Counted from the first letter of the stretch, positions 7,646 to 16,410 are shown. The stretch: DNA of 45,237 nucleotides from Chloroflexota bacterium (GCA_005881025.1 VBFO01000112.1:1-45237), one strand, 5' to 3'. Made by a program: numbers and translations. The notes: generated from the sequence alone by a model not told the origin.

Positions 7646-7729
7646 GAAGGGCCCGTTTGGTGCCAAAAGTGCGGGATCCTGGCGCTCGAAGGGCCCGCTT
7701 GGCGCCAAACGTGCGGAAGGACGCGACCG
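7646..7729 (-). repeat. 42-bp-period direct repeat, two units
   Basis: GAAGGGCCCG starts at 7646 and again at 7688, exactly 42 nt apart. Each copy is followed by a T-TTGG/CTTGG-type core and GCCAAA-GTGCGG. Units diverge in the second half. They fill almost all of the gap between glmS and the acpS-nnrD fusion. The same CGCACGTTTGGCGCCAA-like core (minus strand) recurs near 16.4 kb. Confidence 0.88.
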
Positions 7730-7730
7730 A

Positions 7731-9575
7731 CTATTCGACGGTGACGCTCTTGGCCAGGTTTCGTGGCTGGTCGACGTCCTGGCCCAGCTCAACTGCCACG
7801 TGGTAGGCGAAGAGCTGCAGCATCACCGAGTTCAGGATCGCCGACGCGGCCTCTTCGGCCGCCGGCATGACGAAGCGGTCGGTGGCGACGCCGTCGAGGG
7901 AATCGTCGCCTTCGGTCACCAGCGCGAGCACCGGCGCATCGCGCGCGACGATCTCGTGGACGTTGCTCACCATCTTCTCGGCGGTGGGTGACGCGGTGCA
8001 GATCGCGATCACCGGGAACTTTGCGTCGAGGAGGGCGATCGGTCCGTGCTTCAGCTCGCCCCCGGTCACCCCTTCCGCGTGCACGTACGAGATCTCTTTC
8101 AGCTTCAGCGCCCCCTCCAGCGCCACCGGGTAACCCAGCCCGCGTCCGGTGTAGAGGAAGTTGCGGTACTTGCTGTAGCGGTGAGCGAGCGTCTTGATCT
8201 CCTGTTCGCGGTCCAGGATCCCGCGGACCTGATCTGGCACCGCCCGCAGCGAAGCGACCAGCTCCTGCCGGCGCTCCAGCGAGATCCTGCCGTGCACGGT
8301 GGCAAGGCGCAGCGCGAGCAGGTAGAGGCTCACCAGGTGCGCCAGGAACGTCTTCGACGACGCCACCCCGATCTCGGGGCCGGCGTGCAGGTAGATCGCG
8401 CCGTCGGCGTCTCGCGCGGCGCTGCTGGCGAACACGTTGGTCACCGCCACCGTCAGCGCCCCGCGCTCCTTGGCCTGATGCAGCCCGACCATCGTGTCCG
8501 CGGTCTCACCGGACTGCGTGATGATCACCGCCAATGTGTCCGGCCCGAACGTCGGCCGCCGGTAGCGAAACTCTGCCGCATCAACAGCACGCGCCGGCAG
8601 ACCTGCCCAGTCCTCGATCGCGTGCTCGCCGATGAGCGCCGCGTGCCGGGAGGTTCCCATCCCAAGCAGCAGGACCTCGCGGTAGCGCCGCAGCTCCTCA
8701 TCGGTCAGGGCGAACTCTCGAAACGTGACCGAGCCGTCATCGGTCAGCCGCCCGCGCATCGCGTTCGCGACCGCCTCCGACGCCTCGTTGATCTCCTTGA
8801 GCATGAAGTGCGGGTAGCCACCCTTCTGGGCCTGGCTCACGTCCCAGTCGACATGGACGAGCTTGGGCTTGACAGTCGTGCCGTCCAGCGTCGACACCTC
8901 GGCACCAAGCGGCGTCACCGCGGCCACCTCTCCCTCACCGAGCACGAGCACGCGTTTGGTGTACGGGATGATGGCCGTGATGTCGGACGCGATGTAGAAC
9001 TCCTGCTCGCCCAACCCCACCACCAGGGGTGCATTGAGCCGTGCGCCGATCAGGAGCTCGGGATCCTCGGTCGAGAACATCGCCAGCGCGTAGGCGCCGC
9101 GGATCCGCTTGAGCGCTGCGCGGACCGCGGCCAGGAAGTCGCCCTTGTAGTTCGCCTCGATGAGGTGCGGCACGACCTCGGTGTCGGTCTCGGACGTGAA
9201 CTCGTGCCCGGCCTTCTGCAGCTCCTCGCGCAGCTCGGCGAAGTTCTCGATGATCCCGTTGTGGACCACGAAGATGCGGCCGTGGCAGTCCGTGTGCGGA
9301 TGCGCGTTGATGTAGGTCGGCCGGCCATGCGTAGCCCAGCGCGTGTGTCCGATGCCGAGGTGGCCGGTGGGCTTGATCGCCTGGATCTTGGCGATCAGGT
9401 CGTCGACCTTCGCCTCCGACTTGGTGATGCTGGTGCTGATGGGAGACCCCGGCTTAGGGGCCTCCAGCACGGCCACCCCGGCCGAGTCATAGCCGCGGTA
9501 CTCGAGGCGCTTGAGGCTCTCCAGGAGCACCGGGGTGGCTTCGCGCTCGCCCAGGTATCCGATGATCCCGCACAT
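7731..9575 (-). CDS. glmS: Glutamine-fructose-6-phosphate aminotransferase
   Basis: GlmS makes glucosamine-6-phosphate from fructose-6-phosphate and glutamine, the entry step to UDP-GlcNAc and the cell wall. The 614-residue protein begins MCGIIGYLG with the N-terminal catalytic cysteine of the class-II glutaminase, then GIGHTRWATHG and NGIIENF. Two SIS sugar-isomerase domains follow (MGTSRHAA, ITQSGETADT, then LYTGRGLGYPVALEGALKLKEISYVHAEG), ending in the usual KSVTVE. It sits directly after cdaA-cdaR, a common c-di-AMP/cell-wall linkage, here without glmM between. The 84-bp leader holds AGGAG followed by an ATGTAG; I see no glmS ribozyme. Confidence 0.97.
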   Translation of the reverse strand: MCGIIGYLGEREATPVLLESLKRLEYRGYDSAGVAVLEAPKPGSPISTSITKSEAKVDDLIAKIQAIKPTGHLGIGHTRWATHGRPTYINAHPHTDCHGRIFVVHNGIIENFAELREELQKAGHEFTSETDTEVVPHLIEANYKGDFLAAVRAALKRIRGAYALAMFSTEDPELLIGARLNAPLVVGLGEQEFYIASDITAIIPYTKRVLVLGEGEVAAVTPLGAEVSTLDGTTVKPKLVHVDWDVSQAQKGGYPHFMLKEINEASEAVANAMRGRLTDDGSVTFREFALTDEELRRYREVLLLGMGTSRHAALIGEHAIEDWAGLPARAVDAAEFRYRRPTFGPDTLAVIITQSGETADTMVGLHQAKERGALTVAVTNVFASSAARDADGAIYLHAGPEIGVASSKTFLAHLVSLYLLALRLATVHGRISLERRQELVASLRAVPDQVRGILDREQEIKTLAHRYSKYRNFLYTGRGLGYPVALEGALKLKEISYVHAEGVTGGELKHGPIALLDAKFPVIAICTASPTAEKMVSNVHEIVARDAPVLALVTEGDDSLDGVATDRFVMPAAEEAASAILNSVMLQLFAYHVAVELGQDVDQPRNLAKSVTVE

Positions 9576-9659
9576 CTCTAACTACATAACTCCTAACCGA
9601 GGTTGGTTCGACGGGTGCTGCAACGGGGCCGCGGTGGAGCAGGTTACTCCTCAGGCCCT

Positions 9660-10622
9660 CTAGGGGCTGGGGCTAACCGTCTGATCCCTCGCAATCCTGT
9701 AGGTCACGGTGGCCGACTTGACCGAGAGCTGGATGCTGGGGTCGGGCGGAACGATTCTCAGCGTGAATGAGTGGTCCGACGTCAGTCCGGCCAGCGACAC
9801 GGCTGGGAGGGTGATCGAGGTGATCCCGGCCAGGGTCTCCGGAGAGCCGGTGATGGTGATCAGCTGCGGGCTGACGATCACCGCGGTGACGTGGTAGCCA
9901 GCCGGTGGAGGCGCTGTGGGTAGAGCGTTGACCAGCGCAACCTGAATGGTTTCGGTCCCCTGGGCGGCTTCTACATGCGCGGTTACCGTGAGCGGTTCCC
10001 ACGTGATGGCCGGAATCGCCACCACCTTGGAGAGGTCGAAATCGGCGCCGGCGCGGCTGAAGAGAACCACGTTATTAAAGATGTTGCGAGCTTTCGACGC
10101 GATGACCACGTCGACTTTCACGTGGGCTGTCAAGTCACGAAGCACGGAGATCGGACCGGACACAATCACCTGGCACGCCTGCGAACCGCACTGTGCTTGA
10201 GCCTTTGTCTGCTGCCATCCCTGCGCAAACGCCGCCCTGACCTGGATGTCGAGGTTGACAGTGGTCAGCTGTTCGACCTTCAGCGTGATTGGGGCGACCG
10301 CGCCGAGCGAGATGTTCTGACCAGAGACGTGTGGCGTGGGCGCGACGATCACTGCGGTTCCCTCTTTGAGCTTCGAGAGGTCAACGTCGACTGTCGCAGT
10401 CGCGTTGCGAAGATCCGCGGCTAGACCGCTCAGCGTGACCCTGGTTGTCGCAGGAGGACCGTTTACGACCAGGCCGACTGGAGGCGAGTTGTTGTAGTTG
10501 ATCTTTGCGTCGACCGTCTGTGTCTGGATCGGGTACTGCGAGTAGCCCACGGCAAACACCAGCACGACGGCCAGGCCCAGGGCCAGCAGCTTCAGCCGCC
10601 AGTTGTTGGCGATCCAGCTCAT
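9660..10622 (-). CDS. cdaR: CdaR (YbbR-domain) regulator of diadenylate cyclase
   Basis: A membrane-anchored extracytoplasmic protein with YbbR repeats that modulates the neighbouring cyclase CdaA. The 320 residues begin with SWIANNWRLKLLALGLAVVLVFAV, a single N-terminal membrane anchor. Successive beta-rich YbbR-like units follow, each with a pattern like V-VNGPPATTRVTLSG, PITLKVEQ or VTAVIVSPQLITITGSPETL. The cdaA stop overlaps its start (ATGA), the classic cdaA-cdaR arrangement. Repeat number was judged by eye (about three to four). Confidence 0.9.
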   Translation of the reverse strand: MSWIANNWRLKLLALGLAVVLVFAVGYSQYPIQTQTVDAKINYNNSPPVGLVVNGPPATTRVTLSGLAADLRNATATVDVDLSKLKEGTAVIVAPTPHVSGQNISLGAVAPITLKVEQLTTVNLDIQVRAAFAQGWQQTKAQAQCGSQACQVIVSGPISVLRDLTAHVKVDVVIASKARNIFNNVVLFSRAGADFDLSKVVAIPAITWEPLTVTAHVEAAQGTETIQVALVNALPTAPPPAGYHVTAVIVSPQLITITGSPETLAGITSITLPAVSLAGLTSDHSFTLRIVPPDPSIQLSVKSATVTYRIARDQTVSPSP

Positions 10623-11434
10623 CTGAAGAAACCATTGCCGCGCACGACCTTGGGGCTGACCCGTTGCCGGAGGCCGTCCCCGTCGAGGTTGCGCGTGATC
10701 TTGCCCTCTTCGATGACCGAGATCGAGCCTGTCTCTTCCGAGATCACTACCACCAGCGCGTCCGAGGCCATCGATAGGCCGACGGCGGCGCGGTGGCGCG
10801 TGCCAAGGCGCTCGCGGACTATGCCTTCCTCGGGCAGAGGCAGCAGGCAGCCCGCGGCGAGGATCTTGTTGCCGCGCACGATCACGGCTCCGTCATGTAG
10901 GGGTGAGTTCGGGTAGAAGATCGACTGCAGCACCTCGGCCGAGATCTCTCCATTTATACGTACGCCGGTGGCTGCATAGTCCTCCAGCCCGACCTCCCGC
11001 TCGAACGCGATCAAGGCCCCCGTGCGCTTCGAGCTGAGACGCTCCGCCGCTCGGATCGCTTCCGACATGGCCTGGTTGTACTGCCCCGGGTTGTAGCTCG
11101 AAAGCGGCGGCCGGAATCGACCCAGCCGGCCGAGCCGGCCCACCTGGTCGAGCGCTCGTCGCAGCTCGGGCTGAAACATGATCAGCACCGCGATCACGAT
11201 GAAGACGGCCGCGTTGCGGTAGAGCCAACCCAGCAGGATGAAGTTGAACTGGTTGGCCACGACGCCGACCACCGCCAGCAGGACAAGACCGACCAGCACC
11301 TGAGTGCCCTGCGTCCCGCTCAGGAGCCGGAGCGTCTGGTACAGCACGAACGCCACCACCACCACGTCGATGACCTCCACCCAACCCAGGTGGCGGGTCA
11401 CATCGGCGAGCTGGTTGATGAACTGCTGGATCAC
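10619..11434 (-). CDS. cdaA: Diadenylate cyclase CdaA
   Basis: CdaA condenses two ATP into the second messenger c-di-AMP at the membrane; c-di-AMP controls potassium and osmolyte balance and wall integrity. The 271-residue protein has an N-terminal region of about three membrane helices (VVVAFVLYQTL, VLVGLVLLAVVGVVA, AAVFIVIAVLIMF). The DisA_N catalytic domain follows, with the signature LHDGAVIVRGNKI and the second motif GTRHRAAVGLS, both intact, so it should be active. The GTG start overlaps the argF stop (GTGA) and the stop overlaps cdaR (ATGA). Confidence 0.96.
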   Translation of the reverse strand: MIQQFINQLADVTRHLGWVEVIDVVVVAFVLYQTLRLLSGTQGTQVLVGLVLLAVVGVVANQFNFILLGWLYRNAAVFIVIAVLIMFQPELRRALDQVGRLGRLGRFRPPLSSYNPGQYNQAMSEAIRAAERLSSKRTGALIAFEREVGLEDYAATGVRINGEISAEVLQSIFYPNSPLHDGAVIVRGNKILAAGCLLPLPEEGIVRERLGTRHRAAVGLSMASDALVVVISEETGSISVIEEGKITRNLDGDGLRQRVSPKVVRGNGFFR

Positions 11435-12354
11435 GTTCCCTTACCGAAGAGCTCGGACATCAGCGCCATCTGCGCGTACAGCCGGTTGCCCGCCTGCTGC
11501 AGGACAACCGACCGCGGCCCGTCGATGACCTCGTCGGTCACCTCCTCTCCCCTGTGCGCCGGCAAGCAGTGCATGAACACTGCTTTCGGTGCGCCGGCCA
11601 TGAGCGCCGGGTTGACCTGGTACTCGGCGAAGATCTTTCGCCTCGACTGCCGCTCACTCTCCTGGCCCATCGACGTCCAGACGTCCGTGTAGATCGCAGT
11701 CGCACCGTCGAGATCGGAAAGATCGCTGGTGATCGTCACACGATCGCCGTCGCGGCTCAGGCTCCGCGCTCGCGCGACCACTGCTTCATCCGGCGCGTAG
11801 CCGGCGGGAGTGATCACGGTGAGAGGAAAGTCGAGTCGCGCTGAGGCCTCGATGAGCGACGTGGCGATGTTGTTGCCGTCGCCGACGTAAACGACCTTCT
11901 GCGCTGTCAGGGGCCCGCCCACCTCCTCGAGCGTGACGAGGTCGGCCAGGACCTGGCAGGGATGAGAGCGGTCGGTCAGCGCGTTGATGACCGGCTTCTC
12001 CGCGGCGTCCGCGAGCTCCGTGAGGTCAGCATGAGTGCGCAAACGCGCGACTATACCGTCAACGTAACGGTCCAGCACGCGCGCGGCGTCGCCGACCGTC
12101 TCGCGCACGCCAAGCTGGACATCCTGCTCGCCCAGCGTCGTGGTGGCGCCGCCGAGGCGAGAGATCCCGACCTCGAAGGACACGCGCGTGCGGTGGGAAG
12201 GGCGCTGGAAAAGCATCGCGATATGGCGACCCGCAAGCGGGCGTCCGCTCCAGGTGCCTGCCTTGATCTGGTGCGCCAGGTCGAGCACCCGGCGGAGCTC
12301 GGCCGCCTCGAAGTCCGCAACGTCGAGGAAGTCCCGGCCAAAAAGACCGCTCAC
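11431..12354 (-). CDS. argF: Ornithine carbamoyltransferase with unusual SHRTR motif
   Basis: Forms citrulline from ornithine and carbamoyl phosphate in arginine synthesis. The 307-residue protein has the family series: FQRPSHRTRVSFE near residue 50, DRSHPCQVLADL in the middle, YVGDGNNIATSL, YTDVWTSMGQE and the ornithine-site MHCLPAHRGEEV. The carbamoyl-phosphate loop reads SHRTR where ornithine transcarbamylases normally have STRTR. A relaxed substrate is possible, but the HCLPA and SMGQE segments favour ornithine. The start is GTG. It is the only arginine gene here and is coupled to cdaA by a GTGA overlap, which looks like positional rather than pathway linkage. Confidence 0.9.
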   Translation of the reverse strand: MSGLFGRDFLDVADFEAAELRRVLDLAHQIKAGTWSGRPLAGRHIAMLFQRPSHRTRVSFEVGISRLGGATTTLGEQDVQLGVRETVGDAARVLDRYVDGIVARLRTHADLTELADAAEKPVINALTDRSHPCQVLADLVTLEEVGGPLTAQKVVYVGDGNNIATSLIEASARLDFPLTVITPAGYAPDEAVVARARSLSRDGDRVTITSDLSDLDGATAIYTDVWTSMGQESERQSRRKIFAEYQVNPALMAGAPKAVFMHCLPAHRGEEVTDEVIDGPRSVVLQQAGNRLYAQMALMSELFGKGT

Positions 12355-12385
12355 AGCAGAATCATGATGCCCCTGCCGAGCGAGG

Positions 12386-12922
12386 TTAGAACCTGGGTTC
12401 GGACATGTCTCCCGCCACGACCGGCGTCGCCGCCAGGTCGCGGGCTGAATCGAACTCGGGCAGCCGATCGCGGAGCGGCACCTCGTCGCGGAGGCGCAGG
12501 ATGAGGTCCCGGCAGCCTGCTGAATCCAGGCCGAACAGCTCTGGCTTGAAGCGCAGTGCCGGCTCGTCGCGCAGGTTGATCGTGAGAGTGTCGGTCATCT
12601 TGATCTCAGGCCAGGAGCCCGGATCCGCGAGGCTGATCGACTCCATCCGCTCCCAAACCGCCCGCATCTCATGCCGGCCCTGGATCACCAGCAGCCGGTC
12701 GCGGAAGAACGCCAGCTTGCCGGCCGGCCACGCGTGCAGCTGAACGGCGGCCCAGATGGCGACCGCCCAGCCACCTGCCGAGCCCAGGGCTAGCGCGACG
12801 GCTGCCACCCAGCCGCCCGGAATCAGCATCGCGCCGACTGCAAGCAGTCCGAAGAAGACCGCGCAACCCAGGGCGGATGCGCCGATGCTCACGATCGGCC
12901 GGCGTGACCGGACGTAGATCAT
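12386..12922 (-). CDS. Two-helix membrane protein with PH-like soluble domain, unknown
   Basis: I do not recognise this 178-residue protein by name. It begins with two close hydrophobic helices (SIGASALGCAVFFGLLAVGAMLIP and WVAAVALALGSAGGWAVAIWAAV). A soluble part of about 110 residues follows, with KLAFFRDRLLVIQGRHEMRAVWERMESISLADP, a pattern like bacterial PH/YdbT-type domains. A run GGGGCGGGG precedes the ATG. It is first in the argF-cdaA-cdaR-glmS direction, 31 nt before argF. It diverges from the acyl-CoA synthetase gene, so the 12923-13008 gap should hold two divergent promoters; only a weak TAGACT is visible there. Confidence 0.75.
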   Translation of the reverse strand: MIYVRSRRPIVSIGASALGCAVFFGLLAVGAMLIPGGWVAAVALALGSAGGWAVAIWAAVQLHAWPAGKLAFFRDRLLVIQGRHEMRAVWERMESISLADPGSWPEIKMTDTLTINLRDEPALRFKPELFGLDSAGCRDLILRLRDEVPLRDRLPEFDSARDLAATPVVAGDMSEPRF

Positions 12923-13008
12923 CCCCGCCCCACCAAAAAACAGTCTAGGACCGCTGGGAAGTGGACACGGGAGCCAGGGCGCGGCATGATCAGCCGATGA
13001 GGAGCCAT

Positions 13009-14883
13009 ATGGACGTAACGGCTGAGCGGGCCGAGATCGACGCGAAAGTCTCAGGAAAAACGGTCTGCACGATCTTCGCCGAAGCCGTGCGGAAGTGGTC
13101 CGACCGGCCTGCGCTGCGCTGGAAGCGGGACGGGGAATGGCACCAGCTGAGCTGGAAGCAGTACCGAGACGATGTGGCCGCGCTGACGCTGGCCCTGCGC
13201 GAGCTGGGGTTCGGGCCCGGGCAGTTCGGGCTCATCATGGCCCGCAACGCCCCCGAGCACCTGATCGCCGATCTCGGGCTCGTCCACGCGGGCGGGGCTG
13301 CGATCAGCGTCTATGTGACGCTGGCACCGGAGCAGGTCGAGTACATGGCCAACCACTCGGAGGCCACCATCGCCTTCGTCGAGGATGAGGCATTCCTGAA
13401 GAAGTTCCTCGCGATCCGCTCCTCCACTCCCCACCTCAAGAAGATCGTCCTCCTGCGCGGAGTGGCTCCAGAGGGCGTGATGTCGTGGGGCGACTTGATG
13501 GAGCGCGGCCGCGCCCTTCTCGCGGCTGATGGGGCTGCGTTCGACGCCAGCTGGCGGGCTGTCGGGCCCGAGGACACTGTCAGCCTCATCTACACCTCCG
13601 GCACGACAGGACCGCCCAAAGGCGTCGAGTACTCGCACAACAACATCGTCTGGACGCTGGAATCGTGCCGGCGGCTGTTCGACCAGGAGAACGACATCAT
13701 CGTGAGCTACCTGCCGCTCGCGCACGTGGCCGAGCGATTCATCTCGCAGTGGAACGCCATCTACCTGGGGCGCGAGATCTACTTCTGTCCCGACCCGAAC
13801 GAGCTGCTCGCGTACCTGCTGCAGGCGCGGCCAACTTATTTCGTGGGCGTGCCGCGCGTCTGGGAGAAGCTGATGGCCGGCATCCAGGCCGGCGTCGCCG
13901 CAGAGCCGGACGAGGCGAAGCGGCAGATGGCCCAGGGGGCGATCGCCGCTGCGCAGCAGGCCTACCGCCTTCAGCGGGATGGAAACGCGGTACCGCCGGA
14001 GCTGGCCGCCGGCGTCGCGAAGGCGCAGCCGCTGTACTCCCTGCTGCGCGGAAAGGTCGGCCTCGACAGGTGCGAGCTGGCGATCACCAGCACCGCGCCC
14101 TGCCGGCCTGAGGTGCACGAGTTCTGGGCCGGGCTCGGCATGCCCCTGTACGAGGTTTGGGGCATGAGCGAGCTCACCGGACCCGCTACCGCGGTGCCGC
14201 CCGGCGACCACAAGGCTCCGTCGGTCGGGATCCCTCTGCCGGGTGTGGAGGCGCGGCTGGGTGAGGACGGTGAGCTGCTCATCCGCGGCGGGAATGTGAT
14301 GGTGGGCTACTTCCGAGACCCCTCGAAGACAGCGGAAACGATCGACAAGGACGGTTGGGTGCACAGCGGCGACATCGCCGAGCTCCGGCCCGACGGGCAT
14401 TACAAGATCATCGACCGCAAGAAAGAGCTGATCATCACCTCCGCGGGCAAGAACATCTCGCCTGCGAACCTCGAGGCGCTGGCGAAGTCGAGCCCGATCA
14501 TCGGCCAGGCCGTCGCCGTCGGAGACTCGCGGAACTTCATATCGGTGCTCGTGGTGCTGGACCCACAGGTCGGCCCGGTGTGGGCGAAGGCGAGAGGGAT
14601 CGCCGCCGCCTCCACGACCGAGCTCGCTGACGAACCTGCCGTCGTCGAGGAGGTGCGCCGCGCGTTGGGCGTCGCGAACTCTCACCTGTCTCGGGTCGAG
14701 CAGTTCAAGCGGTTCACGATCCTGCCCACCGAGTGGTCGCCGGAGTCGGAGGAGCTCACCCCGACTCTCAAGCTGCGACGCAAGGTGATCGAGGCCAAGT
14801 ACCAGCCGCAGATCGAGGCCATGTACGGGCAGCCACCTGGTGGTCATTCGGTCGACCCGGAGCGCGAGACCGCCTCGGCCTAA
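13009..14883 (+). CDS. Long-chain acyl-CoA synthetase (AMP-forming)
   Basis: An ANL-superfamily ligase that activates fatty acids to acyl-AMP and then acyl-CoA. From ATG 13009, preceded by AGGAG with 4-nt spacing, it is 624 residues. The P-loop motif YTSGTTGPPKGVEYSH lies near residue 196. SYLPLAHVAERF, the A5-type YEVWGMSELTG, and the A7/A8 region WVHSGDIAELRPDGHYKIIDRKKELIITSAGKNISP follow. This pattern is typical of the FadD15/long-chain subgroup. It is the only plus-strand gene in the first 39 kb. The track's GTG at 12961 adds 16 residues without support. Substrate chain length is not readable. Confidence 0.93.
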   Translation: MDVTAERAEIDAKVSGKTVCTIFAEAVRKWSDRPALRWKRDGEWHQLSWKQYRDDVAALTLALRELGFGPGQFGLIMARNAPEHLIADLGLVHAGGAAISVYVTLAPEQVEYMANHSEATIAFVEDEAFLKKFLAIRSSTPHLKKIVLLRGVAPEGVMSWGDLMERGRALLAADGAAFDASWRAVGPEDTVSLIYTSGTTGPPKGVEYSHNNIVWTLESCRRLFDQENDIIVSYLPLAHVAERFISQWNAIYLGREIYFCPDPNELLAYLLQARPTYFVGVPRVWEKLMAGIQAGVAAEPDEAKRQMAQGAIAAAQQAYRLQRDGNAVPPELAAGVAKAQPLYSLLRGKVGLDRCELAITSTAPCRPEVHEFWAGLGMPLYEVWGMSELTGPATAVPPGDHKAPSVGIPLPGVEARLGEDGELLIRGGNVMVGYFRDPSKTAETIDKDGWVHSGDIAELRPDGHYKIIDRKKELIITSAGKNISPANLEALAKSSPIIGQAVAVGDSRNFISVLVVLDPQVGPVWAKARGIAAASTTELADEPAVVEEVRRALGVANSHLSRVEQFKRFTILPTEWSPESEELTPTLKLRRKVIEAKYQPQIEAMYGQPPGGHSVDPERETASA

Positions 14884-15065
14884 CCCTTAGACGACGACGC
14901 CGCTTTCGTGGGCTTGAAGGCCATCACGGCCTCCGTGAACAGGCGCGTGGCCAGCCGGCTTTTCGGCTCGCCTGTGCGGGCGGCGAGTTTCGAAAGCTGA
15001 TCCACGACCCTGGGTTCCACGTTGAGCCTGTACAGCTGTTTGACCAGTGCGGGCTTCGATTTCAA
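14880..15065 (-). CDS. Small ribbon-helix-helix-like protein
   Basis: A 61-residue basic protein, KQLYRLNVEPRVVDQLSKLAARTGEPKSRLATRLFTEAV. The beta strand plus two-helix layout suggests a CopG/Arc-type DNA-binding fold. It starts at TTG with GAGGAGG about 8 nt upstream. Its stop overlaps the convergent acyl-CoA synthetase stop by 4 nt. No toxin partner is adjacent, so it may be a stand-alone regulator; function unknown. Confidence 0.6.
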   Translation of the reverse strand: MKSKPALVKQLYRLNVEPRVVDQLSKLAARTGEPKSRLATRLFTEAVMAFKPTKAASSSKG

Positions 15066-15117
15066 CTGACGATCCTCCTCGAGCGATGTGAATGGGCGCT
15101 CGGGGATTGTTGAGCTA

Positions 15118-15143
15118 AGGCGGGGCAGTTGCCTACCCCGCCT
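15118..15143 (-). terminator. Hairpin after the second secreted-protein gene
   Basis: An 8-bp stem, AGGCGGGG paired with CCCCGCCT, with a 10-nt loop, lies 24 nt after the stop of the upstream secreted-protein gene. It has no clear T run. It probably ends that transcript before the small RHH-like gene. Confidence 0.6.
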
Positions 15144-15167
15144 GTTAAGGACGTCCTTGCCTGATGG

Positions 15168-16319
15168 CTAGGTCAAGACCGTGGCGCAGTACTGCGGGAA
15201 CCCGCCCATGGGGCTGGTGCAGTTCTTCTGCTGCTGGAACTGCGCCCACTGCCCGAAGTCTCTGCTCGTGCCGGGGTAGTCGCCCCCGTACGTGAAGGCG
15301 TTGTCCGCGCGATTGAATGCATAAAACGGATATGTGCAGAAAGGCGCGCCGTAGTTGGCGGCGCCGCAGTACTGGTCGACCTCCCTGCGGCCGCCGTAGT
15401 CGCTGACCGCGGCCCAGCTCTTGGCGCTGCTTCCGTCGCCGAAGGTCACGCTCTTGATCTGGATGGGCGAGAACTTGAGCCAGGTCGGTACGTCGTACGA
15501 GTAGCAGGGATTCTTGGTCGTGCTGCCGGGGAGGCAGAACTGACCGGCGGGGGTCGTGTAGTCACCGGTGTGGCCAATCTCCCACACCAGGCTGTTCGGT
15601 GCGTCGTTGACGAGCCCCCACGAGAGCGCGTTGCCGAGTGTCTGCCGGTCGAACGCGGGCATGAGGGGCCCGTCGATCTTGCTGTTGAGGATGATCGTGC
15701 CGGCGTGACCTGTGGTGAGGTCGGTGACGGTGATGTGCATTCCGTCAGCAGCCGGGGTCACGTACTGGTGATCGGTGATCGTGTCGCCGGCATGCATCAT
15801 CAGCGGGCCGCCGGAGGCACTGTCTGTGAGCATGGCGTTGAAAGCGGCTGATTCAGAACCGCCCTTGCGCGAGACCTCCCAGACTGGCGAGCAGGCCGTG
15901 TACGTGTTGGGCGAAAAGACGACGTTGTAGCCGCCTCCCGCCGTGCAGCCGGTGGTGATGCTGTTCGGGTAGAACTGAAGCTCGAGGAACGCCTGGCCGT
16001 AGCGGCTGTTGGGGTCCGTGACAGTGCCGCCGATCCAGAAGGTGGGTCCGACAGCATCGACGTTGATGGTGCCGTCGGTGGGCAGTACCACCGTCCACGT
16101 CAGATCCCGGGCCGAGCCGGGGCGGTTGGACAGGGGATCGATCTCTGGCTCGTCGTGCCCGGTGCAGCCACCGGTGTACCAGACGTACTCGGTCGGATGG
16201 TGGGCGATGCAGAGCGTTTGCGACGTTGAGCTCGCGGCGCCGGCGGCGATGGGGATGGAGCTCAGCGCGATCGCTGATAAGCCTGCGAGTCCGAACAGCC
16301 CCAGCAACCTGTGCCCCAT
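15168..16319 (-). CDS. Secreted protein of unknown function
   Basis: Family not recognised. The 383-residue protein has a signal peptide (MGHRLLGLFGLAGLSAIALSS, likely cleaved after AAGA). A Cys-, Gly-, Tyr- and Trp-rich extracellular region follows, with at least eight cysteines, for example YTGGCTGHDEPEIDP, TGCTAGGGYNVVFSP and DQYCGAANYGAPFCTYPFYAFN. The composition suggests a disulphide-stabilised beta fold, possibly wall- or carbohydrate-associated, but that is speculation. GGGGGTGG precedes the ATG, and a good promoter and a downstream hairpin make it an independent unit. It is not an obvious paralogue of the 608-residue secreted protein. Confidence 0.85.
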   Translation of the reverse strand: MGHRLLGLFGLAGLSAIALSSIPIAAGAASSTSQTLCIAHHPTEYVWYTGGCTGHDEPEIDPLSNRPGSARDLTWTVVLPTDGTINVDAVGPTFWIGGTVTDPNSRYGQAFLELQFYPNSITTGCTAGGGYNVVFSPNTYTACSPVWEVSRKGGSESAAFNAMLTDSASGGPLMMHAGDTITDHQYVTPAADGMHITVTDLTTGHAGTIILNSKIDGPLMPAFDRQTLGNALSWGLVNDAPNSLVWEIGHTGDYTTPAGQFCLPGSTTKNPCYSYDVPTWLKFSPIQIKSVTFGDGSSAKSWAAVSDYGGRREVDQYCGAANYGAPFCTYPFYAFNRADNAFTYGGDYPGTSRDFGQWAQFQQQKNCTSPMGGFPQYCATVLT

Positions 16320-16361
16320 CTGCCACCCCCTGGTTCACGGCCAGCCGAAAGGAACCACCTG

Positions 16362-16390
16362 AGTCTATCCGGCCGGCGCTCTGGCCTCAA
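16362..16390 (-). promoter_or_regulatory. Candidate promoter for the 383-residue secreted protein
   Basis: On the minus strand TTGAGG (16390-16385) and TAGACT (16367-16362) are 17 nt apart, a good sigma-70-type match. Transcription would begin near 16355, about 36 nt before the ATG. The 42-bp-period repeat pair ends about 20 nt upstream of its -35. Confidence 0.6.
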
Positions 16391-16410
16391 ATAAGATCGG
16401 CGTAACGCGT

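Noticed and set aside
8046-9581. 511-residue plus-strand ORF
   Set aside because: Shadow of glmS on the opposite strand; composition is not protein-like.
9576-9659. glmS ribozyme/riboswitch upstream of glmS
   Set aside because: The 84-nt gap is too short and lacks the ribozyme core I would expect.
13051-14847. 598-residue antisense ORF
   Set aside because: It is the GC-rich shadow of the acyl-CoA synthetase gene, which has clear motifs; the antisense product is Arg/Asp-rich with no recognisable domain.
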